Assembly: GCF_014217835.1 (NCBI RefSeq)
Contig: NZ_CP055263.1
Span: 3,041,501 to 3,105,500, forward strand
Reading direction: 5' to 3'
Origin: Metabacillus sp. KUDC1714
Lineage (GTDB): Bacteria > Bacillota > Bacilli > Bacillales > Bacillaceae
Length of the DNA: 64,000 bases
Shown here: positions 35,859-44,875 of the stretch, piece after piece
How the letters are laid out: each line of letters begins with the position of its first letter
Position numbering within the stretch: position 1 is the stretch's first letter
Notes under the pieces: model-generated
The model's input: the letters and a program-made list of their open reading frames with translations, nothing else
The model's database searches: none
What the model was told of the DNA's origin: nothing
Translations under genes and position numbers: made by a program

Positions 35859-37412
35859 ATGAGTCAAACTACTTTAACAAACCCAATTTTTTGGTCAGAT
35901 GTTCCGGACGTAGACGTTATAAGAGTTGAAGAAATTTATTATATGGTTAGTACAAGTATGCATACCGTACCAGGCTGCCCAATTATGAAGTCAGTGAATT
36001 TAGTGGATTGGGAGATTGTCGGATATGTTTTTGACACATTAGAGGAAAATGATAGTCATAACCTGTTAGATGGAAAAGGAATTTATGGTCAGGGATCATG
36101 GGCTGCAAGTTTACGCTATCATAATGGTACATTTTATGTTTGTTTTTCTAGTAATGATATGAATCAGTTTTATATATACCAAACACAGAATATTGAAGGT
36201 GGAGGATGGAAGCGCTTTACTATTGAGGGAAGATATCATGATCCTGCTTTGTTTTTTGATGAAGATAGAGTGTTTGTAATTTATGGATGTGGGGATATTC
36301 GTATTACAGAATTAACAGAGGACGCGACAGCCGTAAAACCAGGGGGAGTTCATCAATTACTCTTGGAAACTGAAAAGGAAGGAATAGGTTTACGATGTGA
36401 GGGTTGTCATGCCTATAAGATGAACGGACACTATTATTTACTATTTATAGAATGGCCAAAGGTTGGAAATCAGCGGAGAAGACAAATATGTTACCGCTCA
36501 AGACAACTTTTAGGAGAATATGAGCGCAAAGTGATTTTTGATGACGATAAGGGTTACCATAATAAAGGGATTGCTCAAGGAGCCATTTTTGATACTCCTG
36601 ATAATAAGTGGTATGCCATGTTGTTTCAAGATCATGATGCAGTTGGTAGAATTCCCTATGTATTACCGGTTAACTGGGTAGATGGTTGGCCAATTTTTGG
36701 GATTGATGGCAGGGCACCAAAAGATTTTGAACTGAACTTGCCAAATTCAACCCATCAACCTTTGGTAATTAGTGATGAGTTTGCTTATATAGAAAATAAA
36801 TTAGAACTTAATTGGCAATGGAATCATAATCCTGACAATAATCTGTGGTCTTTCGTGAAAAGGCCAGGATATTTGCGTTTGGAAACTGGTTATTTAACAA
36901 ACAGCGTATTATTTGCTCGTAATACATTAACCCAAAGAACAGAAGGACCAACCTGTGCTGGAATTACCTTAATGGATATAACGCAGATGAAACCTGGTGA
37001 TCATGCAGGATTAATTGCTTTGCAAAATAGCTTTGGAACCATTGGCATTCAACTTACAGAGAATGGTGACCGCTATGTAACAATGACGAAAAATCGTGGA
37101 GATGGTAGTGAAGAAATAATAGAAAAAATACCATTTCAAGAGAATCTGATATATGTAAAGATAGAATTCAATTTTGAGGATAGCTGTGACGTAGCGAAGT
37201 TCTATTACTCGATCGATGGGAATGAATGGATTGAAGTGGGTGATGCATTGAACATGAAATACACTTTAGATCATTTCATGGGCTATCGCATCGGTTTATT
37301 TAATTATGCAACGACACAAATTGGTGGACATGTTGATTTTGCTTACTTTCATTATATGAAGGATAATAAGGTTATTAAAAAAATTAGTGATAATGTAGTA
37401 AAGAGTATTTAG
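35859..37412 (+). CDS. GH43 beta-xylosidase/arabinofuranosidase with C-terminal concanavalin-like domain
   Basis: A GH43 enzyme of 517 residues; the ATG at 35859 is best placed after AAGGAG, though 35856 is possible. The five-bladed propeller starts with NPIFWSDVPDVDVIRV (catalytic base Asp in the first blade). Glu residues in the middle blades (CEGCHAYKMNGHYYL) provide the acid. Residues from about 310 to the end form a GH43_C2-type beta sandwich (GHVDFAYFHY at the end). This two-domain form is common in beta-xylosidases and exo-arabinanases that act on oligosaccharides. No signal peptide. Exact specificity cannot be read. Confidence 0.85.
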   Translation: MSQTTLTNPIFWSDVPDVDVIRVEEIYYMVSTSMHTVPGCPIMKSVNLVDWEIVGYVFDTLEENDSHNLLDGKGIYGQGSWAASLRYHNGTFYVCFSSNDMNQFYIYQTQNIEGGGWKRFTIEGRYHDPALFFDEDRVFVIYGCGDIRITELTEDATAVKPGGVHQLLLETEKEGIGLRCEGCHAYKMNGHYYLLFIEWPKVGNQRRRQICYRSRQLLGEYERKVIFDDDKGYHNKGIAQGAIFDTPDNKWYAMLFQDHDAVGRIPYVLPVNWVDGWPIFGIDGRAPKDFELNLPNSTHQPLVISDEFAYIENKLELNWQWNHNPDNNLWSFVKRPGYLRLETGYLTNSVLFARNTLTQRTEGPTCAGITLMDITQMKPGDHAGLIALQNSFGTIGIQLTENGDRYVTMTKNRGDGSEEIIEKIPFQENLIYVKIEFNFEDSCDVAKFYYSIDGNEWIEVGDALNMKYTLDHFMGYRIGLFNYATTQIGGHVDFAYFHYMKDNKVIKKISDNVVKSI

Positions 37413-37500
37413 TTTAATCGTCATGAAATATTCTTTTGTAAAGCAGTACAGTAACTATATACAGTCTATTTAAACTAATATTTTAGACGTTGAAGAAAAC

Positions 37501-37532
37501 TAGCACATCCATAATTGGGCGTGCTTTTTACT
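37501..37532 (+). terminator. weak terminator-like hairpin
   Basis: AGCAC and GTGCT arms around a 14-base loop followed by TTTTTA, 88 bp after the GH43 stop. The stem is short, so confidence is limited. Confidence 0.4.
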
Positions 37533-37666
37533 ATTTAATGAGCAAACATAGGTACTTAAGGGTTCACAAAACAGAAACTACCAATTGTTTAGTTACGATA
37601 AAATAGTATAGTAACTAAACAAGTTTTAACTATGGCAATAATTTTTCAGTAGTTGTTGTGAATGAA

Positions 37667-37681
37667 ATGAAAACGTATACT
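37667..37681 (+). promoter_or_regulatory. cre site (CcpA)
   Basis: ATGAAAACGTATACT matches WTGNAANCGNWNNCW and lies 134 bp upstream of the SDR gene within a 402-bp gap that holds no other gene. Confidence 0.5.
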
Positions 37682-37814
37682 TTTAGTGGGGATTCTTTTA
37701 GCTTTTATTGATTTATCGTATCTAGTTATTAAGGATTAAATCACAAAATCGATAGGATGTGTATAAAAGTATGGAGCTCATACAATTAGCACATTCGTAA
37801 AGGAGGATAATAAA

Positions 37815-38627
37815 ATGGAACAGAAAAAAGTTGTTTTGATAACAGGTGCAACAAGAGGAATTGGTCGTAATACAGCTCTGTTTTTTGCAGAAAAAGGATA
37901 TAAAGTAATTGGAACAGGAAGAGATTCTGAAAGGTTAAAAGAAGTAAAAGAGGAATTAGATACATATTCTTCTGAGCATGTAATGGTATCAATGGATGTA
38001 ACACAACCTACTGAAATTCAAGATGTAGTGGATTCTGTAATGAAACAATTTGGACAAATTGACGTGTGGATTAATAATGCAGGTGCATTTAAAGCGATTG
38101 GACCTACTTGGGAGGTGCGAAAATCAGATTGGATAAATGATGTCACCACGAATTTATTTGGAACATTTCATTGTATTCAAGCCGTGGTTCCAATCATGAT
38201 TAGCCAAGGCTTTGGAAGTATTATAAATGTTGTAGGCGGTGGGACGATAGGAGCATTTAAATATGGTAATGGATATGGTACATCCAAAACCGCTGTTGCT
38301 AGATTAACAGAGAATTTATCTGAAGAGCTAGATGAAACACCTATTAAAGTATTTGCTTTAGATCCAGGCTTAAATGATACAGATATGACCCGTTATCAAA
38401 GAGATACAAAAGATGGTCAACGTTATTTAAGTGATATCGAGGGTTTATTTGAACAGAAGATTGATGTCCCACCATTTCAAGCACCTCAATATGCATACTA
38501 CATGGCAAATGGAGAACTTGATCATTATACAGGAAGAGTAGTTTCTGTTTATGATCGTTTAGAGACTTTAAAAGAGCATGCGAGTTCAAGTGAACAGGAT
38601 AGTTATAAGCTTCGACTAAATAAATAA
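37815..38627 (+). CDS. short-chain dehydrogenase/reductase
   Basis: A classical SDR of 270 residues. It has the cofactor loop TGATRGIG at residue 10, NNAG at about 90, and the active-site Tyr-x-x-x-Lys in YGTSK near residue 156. The basic residue after TGAT and the GTGRDSERL segment at the end of beta-2 suggest NADP use. The C-terminal 40 residues are longer than in minimal SDRs. Lying between GH43 genes in a fucose/arabinose locus, it may reduce or oxidise a sugar or sugar acid, for example 2-keto-3-deoxy-L-fuconate, but nothing in the sequence proves the substrate. AAGGAGG (37800-37806) precedes the ATG. Confidence 0.75.
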   Translation: MEQKKVVLITGATRGIGRNTALFFAEKGYKVIGTGRDSERLKEVKEELDTYSSEHVMVSMDVTQPTEIQDVVDSVMKQFGQIDVWINNAGAFKAIGPTWEVRKSDWINDVTTNLFGTFHCIQAVVPIMISQGFGSIINVVGGGTIGAFKYGNGYGTSKTAVARLTENLSEELDETPIKVFALDPGLNDTDMTRYQRDTKDGQRYLSDIEGLFEQKIDVPPFQAPQYAYYMANGELDHYTGRVVSVYDRLETLKEHASSSEQDSYKLRLNK

Positions 38628-38701
38628 GACGATCTTTTGTAATACTTTAAGTGAATTTTTTCGGGTATAGTATGATCTCGAGAGATAAAGGATGTGGTCA
38701 T

Positions 38702-40036
38702 TTGAACGAAAAGCTTGTAGTAAATCAAGAGAGTAAAAATGAGGAAATTGCTTATGTTATGGGATACTTTACTGAAACGCCTCTAAACGAAGGGAATGAG
38801 TTTTCACTGCATTTGGCATACAGCTATGATGGTCTTAACTGGATCCCTCTCAACAACAATAAACCAATACTTGATCCTCAAATAGGTGAAAGGGGACTTC
38901 GAGATCCATTTGTCTACAAAAAACAGGATGGTAGCTTTGTTATACTTGCAACGAATATGTGGAATAGTGAGTATATTATGTGCTATGATTCTCCAGATCT
39001 TATAACCTTTGAAAATGGTCGTCTTCTTCAATTGAATTCTGAAGGTATGCACTCCTGGGCACCCGAGGTCTTTTTTGATAAGAAAATAAATAAGTATGGA
39101 ATTTTTTGGTCTGGTAATACAGATGATAGAAACCGAATTTATGTCAATTACACGGAAGATTTCGTAACTGTGAGTGACCCAATCATTTATTTTGATCCAG
39201 GATATAATGTCATTGATGCAGCGATTGTAGAACATGAAGGAAGCTTTTATATGTATTTTAAGGATGAACGTACACCTGATGAGGCTCCAACTGATGGCAA
39301 ACGAATGAAAGGGACGTATTCAGCTTCATTGGAACCTAGGAGTTTTGATCATAATCAGTACACACGTCCAATAGGTGAACCAATGATCGAAGCATCTATA
39401 ATCATTAAAAAATATGAAGAGAATAAATGGTATCTTTATGGCGACTGTTATTATCCTGTGAATGGTAGAATGTTTGTTTGGGAGACAGAAGATCTAGCAA
39501 GAGGAGAATGGACTCCATTAAATAGACGTGACTATAATCCACCGTTGAATGCTAAGCATGGATCTGTTACAAGAATTACTAAAAAAGAACTTGATCGTTT
39601 GCTTCATCATTGGGGAGATAAGCCACAATGGAATCGTCTAAAGTCCTACAACTCTCCGGACTGTTATGTGAGACATGAGAAGTCTTTTGCTCAAATCGCG
39701 CATTATCCCTTCGATTCATACAAATCTTCTCAGTGGATAATTGTTCCTGGTCTAGCTGATAAAGCAGGTATTTCCTTCGAATCATTGCAGAATCGAGGTC
39801 ATTATTTGAGAAATGTAAATTATGCACTTCAACTTGCAAGAAATGATGAATCGGATGATTTCAAGGCTGAAGCGACATTTATTCCAACCCAAGGCTTAAG
39901 TGATTCCAGCTGGTCCTCATTCCGTTCATTTCGATATCCGGATAAATTTATAACATTAGATGGTATTTACTTAAGAGTAAGTGATGTTAACGATGATATT
40001 GACAAGCAACTTGCTACATTTCAGATTAGTTGGTAG
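38702..40036 (+). CDS. GH43-like arabinofuranosidase with C-terminal AbfB (CBM42) domain
   Basis: A protein of 444 residues from TTG 38702 (AAAGGATG upstream); a GTG at 38651 lacks a site. Residues about 10-290 form a GH43-type five-bladed propeller (GLRDPFVYKKQDGSFVILAT, then HSWAPEVFFD, then NVIDAAIVEHEGSFYMYFKD). Residues about 315-444 are an AbfB beta-trefoil that binds arabinofuranose side chains (SLQNRGHYLRNVNY, FRSFRYPDKFITLDGIYLRV). The combination points to an exo-alpha-L-arabinofuranosidase on arabinan or arabinoxylan oligomers. A carbohydrate-binding domain without a visible signal peptide is unusual. The gene follows the SDR by 74 bp and ends at a terminator. Confidence 0.75.
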   Translation: MNEKLVVNQESKNEEIAYVMGYFTETPLNEGNEFSLHLAYSYDGLNWIPLNNNKPILDPQIGERGLRDPFVYKKQDGSFVILATNMWNSEYIMCYDSPDLITFENGRLLQLNSEGMHSWAPEVFFDKKINKYGIFWSGNTDDRNRIYVNYTEDFVTVSDPIIYFDPGYNVIDAAIVEHEGSFYMYFKDERTPDEAPTDGKRMKGTYSASLEPRSFDHNQYTRPIGEPMIEASIIIKKYEENKWYLYGDCYYPVNGRMFVWETEDLARGEWTPLNRRDYNPPLNAKHGSVTRITKKELDRLLHHWGDKPQWNRLKSYNSPDCYVRHEKSFAQIAHYPFDSYKSSQWIIVPGLADKAGISFESLQNRGHYLRNVNYALQLARNDESDDFKAEATFIPTQGLSDSSWSSFRSFRYPDKFITLDGIYLRVSDVNDDIDKQLATFQISW

Positions 40037-40133
40037 AAAAGTGTAAGAATATTCTTTCTTATTTTTCTAGAAGTTTAGAAAGTGGTTCCTAAATCGAAAG
40101 TGCTACTTCGAATGTTTAAGATTATATCATTTT

Positions 40134-40166
40134 AGCCTTAATCCCATGTGGATAAGGCTTTTTTAT
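40134..40166 (+). terminator. intrinsic terminator
   Basis: AGCCTTAATCC and GGATAAGGCT arms with a 5-base loop, then TTTTTTATTT. It closes the glycosidase region before the araR control region. Confidence 0.8.
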
Positions 40167-40222
40167 TTATAAAGCTTAAAAAGTTGAAAGGAAGCTAAAA
40201 GTAGTAAGTATTATAGGGTGGG

Positions 40223-40340
40223 TATTCCGTACAAATTCTTAAGGGGAAAAATGGCTAAAGAAGGTAAGTGTTTTATGTGGAAATTATTTGAATATACGTA
40301 CAATTTATATTAAGATTAATGAAAGAACACTTACGTACAA
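40223..40340. promoter_or_regulatory. araR promoter with three AraR-box-like sites
   Basis: Sites related to TTGTACGTACAA lie at 40223-40234 (TATTCCGTACAA, 9/12), 40292-40303 (ATATACGTACAA, 10/12) and 40329-40340 (ACTTACGTACAA, 9/12). A sigma-A-like promoter, TTGAAT (40288-40293), 17 bp, TAAGAT (40311-40316), overlaps the middle box. This arrangement fits autorepression of araR as known in B. subtilis. Confidence 0.7.
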
Positions 40341-40353
40341 GAAAGATAATGTT

Positions 40354-40368
40354 ATGTAAGCGATTTCT
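40354..40368 (+). promoter_or_regulatory. cre site (CcpA)
   Basis: ATGTAAGCGATTTCT fits WTGNAANCGNWNNCW, about 40 bp downstream of the predicted araR transcription start, a position used for CcpA roadblock. Confidence 0.5.
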
Positions 40369-40575
40369 TTAAGTTGTCCAATTAAAAATAATTGTTTTCT
40401 GCCCTTATTAATATTTAATAGGTTAATGGATCAACTTATTTCACTCTTAAAAACAATCGCCTTTTTAGATGATTAAATGTAGAGTTAAAGAGAGATATCT
40501 TAGTTTATCCTTAATACTTTTATTTATAGGTCTATACAGAGAAGTTTTATTAATTTTACAAGATGAGGTGCTCCT

Positions 40576-41712
40576 ATGCCAACGAAATACGACATTGTGA
40601 AACAAGAAATTAAATCAAGAATTTTAGATGGAACCTTTCAACCTCACCAAAAAATACCTTCTGAGAGTGAGTTAATGAAGCAATTTGAGGTAAGTCGTCA
40701 TACTGTTCGAATTGCAATTGGGGAGTTAGTAAACAAGGGATGGCTTTATAGAGAACAAGGTGCTGGTACTTTTTGTGCAGACCGCACACATAATAAAAGG
40801 TTATCAAGTGTAGGAAGTCAAAAAAACATTGCCATTGTCACTACTTTTATTTCGGATTACATTTTTCCTTCAATTATTAGAGGAGCAGAATCCTTTTTAA
40901 GTAAACACGGCTACAATGTGAGTCTATTTAGTACAAATAATGATCATGATAATGAAAGAAGGGTTTTAGAAAAGATTTTAACAGAGCCTTTTGAAGGAGT
41001 CATTGTAGAACCTACAAAAAGTGCGACATCAAACCCCAATATCAATTACTACCTAAATATTGAACGTTTAAACATTCCATATATTATGGTTAACGCATTT
41101 TATGATGAATTGGAGCCATTAAGCATAACGATTAATGACCAAAAGGGTGGATATATTCAAGCCGAACATCTCATTCAATTAGGACATCGAAATATAGTGA
41201 GTTTCTTTAAAACAGATGATCTTCAAGGAGTAAAAAGAATGAAGGGCTTTATAAAAGCTCATCGTAATCATGGTGTCACGATTAATCCAAATGGGATCAT
41301 AACTTATAATTCAAGTGAAAAGTTAACCAAGCCAAAAGAAGTACTTACGAAACTATTAGACTTAGATAGAGATTCTAGACCTACAGCTATTGTTTGTTAT
41401 AATGACGAACTAGCCATTACTTTGCTTGATGTACTTCGAGAAAAAAACCTGCGTGTTCCTGACGATATATCTCTTGTTGGCTTTGACAATTCCTTTATGG
41501 GAAATCTAACGGAAGTGAAATTAACAACAATTACTCACCCTCAGAGTAAACTAGGTGAGACAGCAGCAAATATGATTGTAGATCTCGTGAAAGAAAAAAA
41601 TGGTCAACAGAAAAAATCTGCAGAAAAAGTACAATCAGTTGTTTTTGAGCCAAGTTTAATTGTACGGAGTTCAACAGCAGAGTTAAACCTTCGTAAAAAG
41701 GTAACCAAATGA
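40576..41712 (+). CDS. araR: arabinose repressor AraR
   Basis: A protein of 378 residues with the chimeric AraR layout. Residues 1-70 are a GntR-type winged helix (YDIVKQEIKSRILDGTFQPH, then SESELMKQFEVSRHTVRIAI). Residues 85-365 are a LacI/GalR-type periplasmic-binding-like effector domain (PDDISLVGFDNSFMGNLTEV near residue 300). AraR binds L-arabinose and then releases DNA. AraR boxes lie upstream of this gene and of the araPQ operon 500 bp downstream. The ribosome site GAGGTG precedes the ATG. A short stem AGGTAACC/GGTTACCT covers the end of the gene but has no T-run. Confidence 0.92.
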   Translation: MPTKYDIVKQEIKSRILDGTFQPHQKIPSESELMKQFEVSRHTVRIAIGELVNKGWLYREQGAGTFCADRTHNKRLSSVGSQKNIAIVTTFISDYIFPSIIRGAESFLSKHGYNVSLFSTNNDHDNERRVLEKILTEPFEGVIVEPTKSATSNPNINYYLNIERLNIPYIMVNAFYDELEPLSITINDQKGGYIQAEHLIQLGHRNIVSFFKTDDLQGVKRMKGFIKAHRNHGVTINPNGIITYNSSEKLTKPKEVLTKLLDLDRDSRPTAIVCYNDELAITLLDVLREKNLRVPDDISLVGFDNSFMGNLTEVKLTTITHPQSKLGETAANMIVDLVKEKNGQQKKSAEKVQSVVFEPSLIVRSSTAELNLRKKVTK

Positions 41713-41774
41713 AAAGATTAGGTTACCTACTCCATAAATTGAAAGTGATTATTTAAACAATTTTCAAAAAGTTC

Positions 41775-41803
41775 TTGAAAAAATTTTACCAGTTTCATAT
41801 AAT
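41775..41803 (+). promoter_or_regulatory. sigma-A promoter of the araPQ-N-abfA operon
   Basis: TTGAAA (41775-41780), exactly 17 bp, TATAAT (41798-41803): one mismatch to the full consensus. Transcription should start near 41810, giving a leader of about 400 nt before araP. Confidence 0.8.
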
Positions 41804-41817
41804 CAGTTTATAGAAGC

Positions 41818-41870
41818 ATATACGGACGAGTGAAAGTATTGATAAAGGTTTTAAAGAAACGTTCGTACAA
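41818..41870. promoter_or_regulatory. paired AraR operators
   Basis: ATATACGGACGA (41818-41829, 8/12 to TTGTACGTACAA) and ACGTTCGTACAA (41859-41870, 9/12) have centres 41 bp apart, close to four helical turns. AraR is known to bind paired operators about 42 bp apart cooperatively with DNA looping in B. subtilis. The pair starts just after the predicted transcription start. Confidence 0.7.
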
Positions 41871-41929
41871 TCAAGTGATGAGATCTATATGAATTGTGGT
41901 AGGAACAGGTATATATTCTTTAGAGTTAT

Positions 41930-41944
41930 ATGTAAGCGTTAACA
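41930..41944 (+). promoter_or_regulatory. cre site (CcpA)
   Basis: ATGTAAGCGTTAACA is a near-ideal cre, about 120 bp downstream of the promoter and inside the leader, suited to roadblock repression. Confidence 0.7.
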
Positions 41945-42040
41945 ATGATGTTTCTTGGAATGCTTAGACTAGTTGAAGCTTCAATAACTAGAATTTATTT
42001 TGGAGGTGTTTTTGGAACAAGCAAACTAAAAAAACTTTTT

Positions 42041-42082
42041 ACGAAATGAACATATACTCTTTCATCCTCGTTGTCATTTCGT
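42041..42082 (+). other. leader hairpin
   Basis: ACGAAATGA (42041-42049) and TCATTTCGT (42074-42082) form a perfect 9-bp stem with a 24-base loop in the long araP leader. No T-run follows, so it is not a simple terminator; role unknown. Confidence 0.4.
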
Positions 42083-42215
42083 TCCTAACGATCTTTGTCT
42101 AAACACCAATGTGATAACAAATAAAATGACTCAACTTTTTAAAAAGTATTAGTAGTTAAACTGTATTTTGAAGAATCTTTTAAGCTATTTAAGTTTTATT
42201 AGGGAGGGTTTTCTA

Positions 42216-43163
42216 ATGTTACCTACGTCAAAGAGTACATCCCAAGAACTTGCTATACCGGTTAAAAGACAAAATAAATTGGTTAAATTTCTAAATTCGA
42301 AAAAGGTAGTGCCTTATATATTTGTTTCTCCTTTTATTCTTTCTTTTCTACTGTTTTCTTTATATCCATCTATTAAAGCAATTATTATGAGTTTTCAACA
42401 AGTACTCCCTGGACAAACGACATTTATAGGGGTATCCAACTACTCGAGGGTTTTTAATCCAACATTTTTAAAAGCGCTATCAAATACATCCATTTACGTT
42501 ATACTAACCGTCATCATTTTAGTGATAACACCAATTGTTCTAGCTGTGTTGTTAGATTCTAAAATTGTAAAATTTAAGACGTTTTTCCGTGCATCGTTGT
42601 TTTTACCTGCATTAGCATCAACAATCGTATCTGGTATGGTCTTCAGACTAATGTTTGGCGAAACGGATACTGCAGCGGCCAATCAAATAATGAACTGGTT
42701 AGGATTGGGATCAGTTGATTGGAGATACAATGCATGGTCGGGAATGTTTTTAATGGTCCTACTTTGCTCTTGGAGATGGATGGGTGTTAACATTCTTTAT
42801 TTCTTAGCTGCACTTCAGAATGTACCAAAGGAATTATATGAAGCAGCAGAAATAGATGGAGCATCAACAATTAAGAAATTCTACTATGTAACTTTACCAT
42901 TCTTAAAGCCTGTTACGATCTTTGTTACGACAATTTCAGTTATCCATGGATTTAGAATGTTTGAAGAAAGCTTCGTGTTCTGGGAAGCTGGTTCACCAGG
43001 AAATATTGGGCTAACAGTCGTTGGATATTTATATCAACAAGGTATTCAACAAAATGATATGGGATTTGGTGCTGCAATCGGAGTTGTCTTGATGCTAATC
43101 ATATTTGTTGTTAGCTTCATTCAGTTAATTTTAACTGGAGCATTTAAAAAGGAGGATGCATAA
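42216..43163 (+). CDS. araP: arabino-oligosaccharide ABC permease AraP
   Basis: A permease of 315 residues starting at ATG 42216 after AGGGAGG; the frame from 42168 has no site. It has six membrane helices beginning VVPYIFVSPFILSFLLFSLY, and the EAA loop YEAAEIDGASTIKKFYYVTL (about residue 210). It resembles AraP of the AraNPQ-MsmX importer of arabinan oligomers. The next gene begins immediately after its stop, indicating tight coupling. The AraR operators upstream and abfA at the end of the operon support the arabinose assignment. No ATPase is encoded nearby. Confidence 0.87.
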   Translation: MLPTSKSTSQELAIPVKRQNKLVKFLNSKKVVPYIFVSPFILSFLLFSLYPSIKAIIMSFQQVLPGQTTFIGVSNYSRVFNPTFLKALSNTSIYVILTVIILVITPIVLAVLLDSKIVKFKTFFRASLFLPALASTIVSGMVFRLMFGETDTAAANQIMNWLGLGSVDWRYNAWSGMFLMVLLCSWRWMGVNILYFLAALQNVPKELYEAAEIDGASTIKKFYYVTLPFLKPVTIFVTTISVIHGFRMFEESFVFWEAGSPGNIGLTVVGYLYQQGIQQNDMGFGAAIGVVLMLIIFVVSFIQLILTGAFKKEDA

Positions 43164-44003
43164 ATGAAAAAGGAAAAAAATTCTCTTTTAGTTTGGGTTG
43201 CTAACATAAGTTTTATCATCATTTCATTTATTGCATTATTCCCAATATTAAATTTATTAATCTCGTCATTTAGGCCTTCCTCGGAATTAATGCGTAATGG
43301 AATTAGTTTAGTATTTGATCCTAGTACGTTAAGCCTTAATAACTATACGTACATCATTACTCAAGGCGGTAATTACTGGAGTTGGTTTATTAACAGCTTA
43401 TCCATTTCAGCTATTACCATTATCTTATCGTTGTTCTTCTCTTCAATGGTAGGATATGCATTGGCATTATATGATTTTAAAGGAAGAAATCTTGTCTTTG
43501 GATTTGTTCTCTTTATCTTAATGGTTCCATTTGAAATACTCATGCTACCGTTATTTCAATTAATGATCAATATGAACTTAATTAACACCTACACAGCTGT
43601 TATTCTACCAGCAGTCGTTGCACCAGTTGCCGTTTTCTTTTTCCGACAATATGCAATTGGTCTTCCAAAAGAATTAATGGATGCAGCTAGAATTGATGGT
43701 GCATCTGAATACGGAATTTTCTTTAAAATTATGTTACCACTCATGGCACCATCAATGGCAGCTATGGCAATTCTTCAAGGGTTGGGGAGCTGGAATAACT
43801 TCTTGTGGCCATTAATTGTTTTAAGATCAAACGATATGTTTACATTACCTATTGGTTTAGCAACCTTATTAACACCGTATGGGAATAACTACGATATATT
43901 AATCGCTGGTTCAGTAATGACAATCGTACCAATTATCATCCTTTTTATCTTCTTCCAACGATATTTTGTAGCTGGACTTACTGTTGGTGGAGTGAAAGGT
44001 TAA
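43164..44003 (+). CDS. araQ: arabino-oligosaccharide ABC permease AraQ
   Basis: A permease of 279 residues. The ATG directly follows the araP stop codon, with AAGGAGG inside the end of araP. Six membrane helices; EAA loop MDAARIDGASEYGIFFKIML (about residue 172); C-terminus AGLTVGGVKG typical of MalG/AraQ-type permeases. It forms the channel with AraP. Confidence 0.88.
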   Translation: MKKEKNSLLVWVANISFIIISFIALFPILNLLISSFRPSSELMRNGISLVFDPSTLSLNNYTYIITQGGNYWSWFINSLSISAITIILSLFFSSMVGYALALYDFKGRNLVFGFVLFILMVPFEILMLPLFQLMINMNLINTYTAVILPAVVAPVAVFFFRQYAIGLPKELMDAARIDGASEYGIFFKIMLPLMAPSMAAMAILQGLGSWNNFLWPLIVLRSNDMFTLPIGLATLLTPYGNNYDILIAGSVMTIVPIIILFIFFQRYFVAGLTVGGVKG

Positions 44004-44036
44004 TAGAAGCGCCAGAGTAAAGAGGTGGATAGTAAA

Positions 44037-44678
44037 ATGAATGGAAAACAGATTGTAACAAAACTAGATTATATCCTTCAGTGGATTTCACGCCTTGTCA
44101 TCTTAAATGTATTATGGATTTTCTTTTCAATCCTTGGCTTATTTGTAGCTGGTATATTTCCAGCTACGGCTGCCCTATTAGGAGTAGCTCGGAAATGGAT
44201 CATGGGAGAACATGAGATAAAAATTTGGAATACATTTAAGCAAATATATCGGCAGGAATTTGCCTCTGCCAATATTATAGGATGGATTTTATCTATCGCT
44301 GGTATCATCCTTTTTATCAATTATCAATTGATCAGCAATTCGACAAGTGACCTGTTTTTTGTTATCCCATTTGCGTTTTACTTCATTGTGTTTTTCTATA
44401 CAATTCTCTTAATCTGGGCTTTTCCATTACTAGTCCATTACAAGGCTACATGGAGACAACATATTAAAAATGCGATCATTATCGGATTATCCAAAATTCA
44501 TTATACGATTATGTGTGGGTTGGTGATTGTTTCTATCATCTATTTTTCCCTTAGTTATCCAGGTCTTATCCCATTTTTCACATTTAGTGCAATTGGATGT
44601 GGGTCTATGTTTTTTTCATTGCGAATATTCAATAAAATGGATCAAGGGTTAAATAGTCAACTAGTAGATAATCGGTAA
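44037..44678 (+). CDS. yesL: YesL-like membrane protein (DUF624)
   Basis: A protein of 213 residues. ATG at 44037 with AGAGGTGG at 44021-44028; a GTG inside that site is less likely. It has about five membrane helices beginning VILNVLWIFFSILGLFVAGI and the family motif PATAALLGVARKW. DUF624/YesL proteins are encoded beside oligosaccharide importers in Bacillus and may assist them, but their function is not established. Its place between araQ and araN differs from B. subtilis, where the araNPQ genes are contiguous. Confidence 0.8.
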   Translation: MNGKQIVTKLDYILQWISRLVILNVLWIFFSILGLFVAGIFPATAALLGVARKWIMGEHEIKIWNTFKQIYRQEFASANIIGWILSIAGIILFINYQLISNSTSDLFFVIPFAFYFIVFFYTILLIWAFPLLVHYKATWRQHIKNAIIIGLSKIHYTIMCGLVIVSIIYFSLSYPGLIPFFTFSAIGCGSMFFSLRIFNKMDQGLNSQLVDNR

Positions 44679-44875
44679 TAGTACCTATATGAATATGGGT
44701 TTTGAAGAACTTCCTAAAAGTCAATAGAATACTAGCCAAAGGTTTAGATTTAACCAGTTTTTGTAAGTGTTCACTAAGTTTTTTGGTTTTTCAAACTTAA
44801 GGGAGGTGAGTATTCCAACGTTAAACTTTTTGTTAGCACTCCAGTTTTTGATAATGACAATTAGGGGGATAAAAA

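Noticed and set aside
42002..42032. Possible leader peptide (GTG or TTG start, about 6-8 codons) in the araP leader
   Set aside because: SD-to-start spacing is poor and the peptide has no arabinose- or amino-acid-related pattern.
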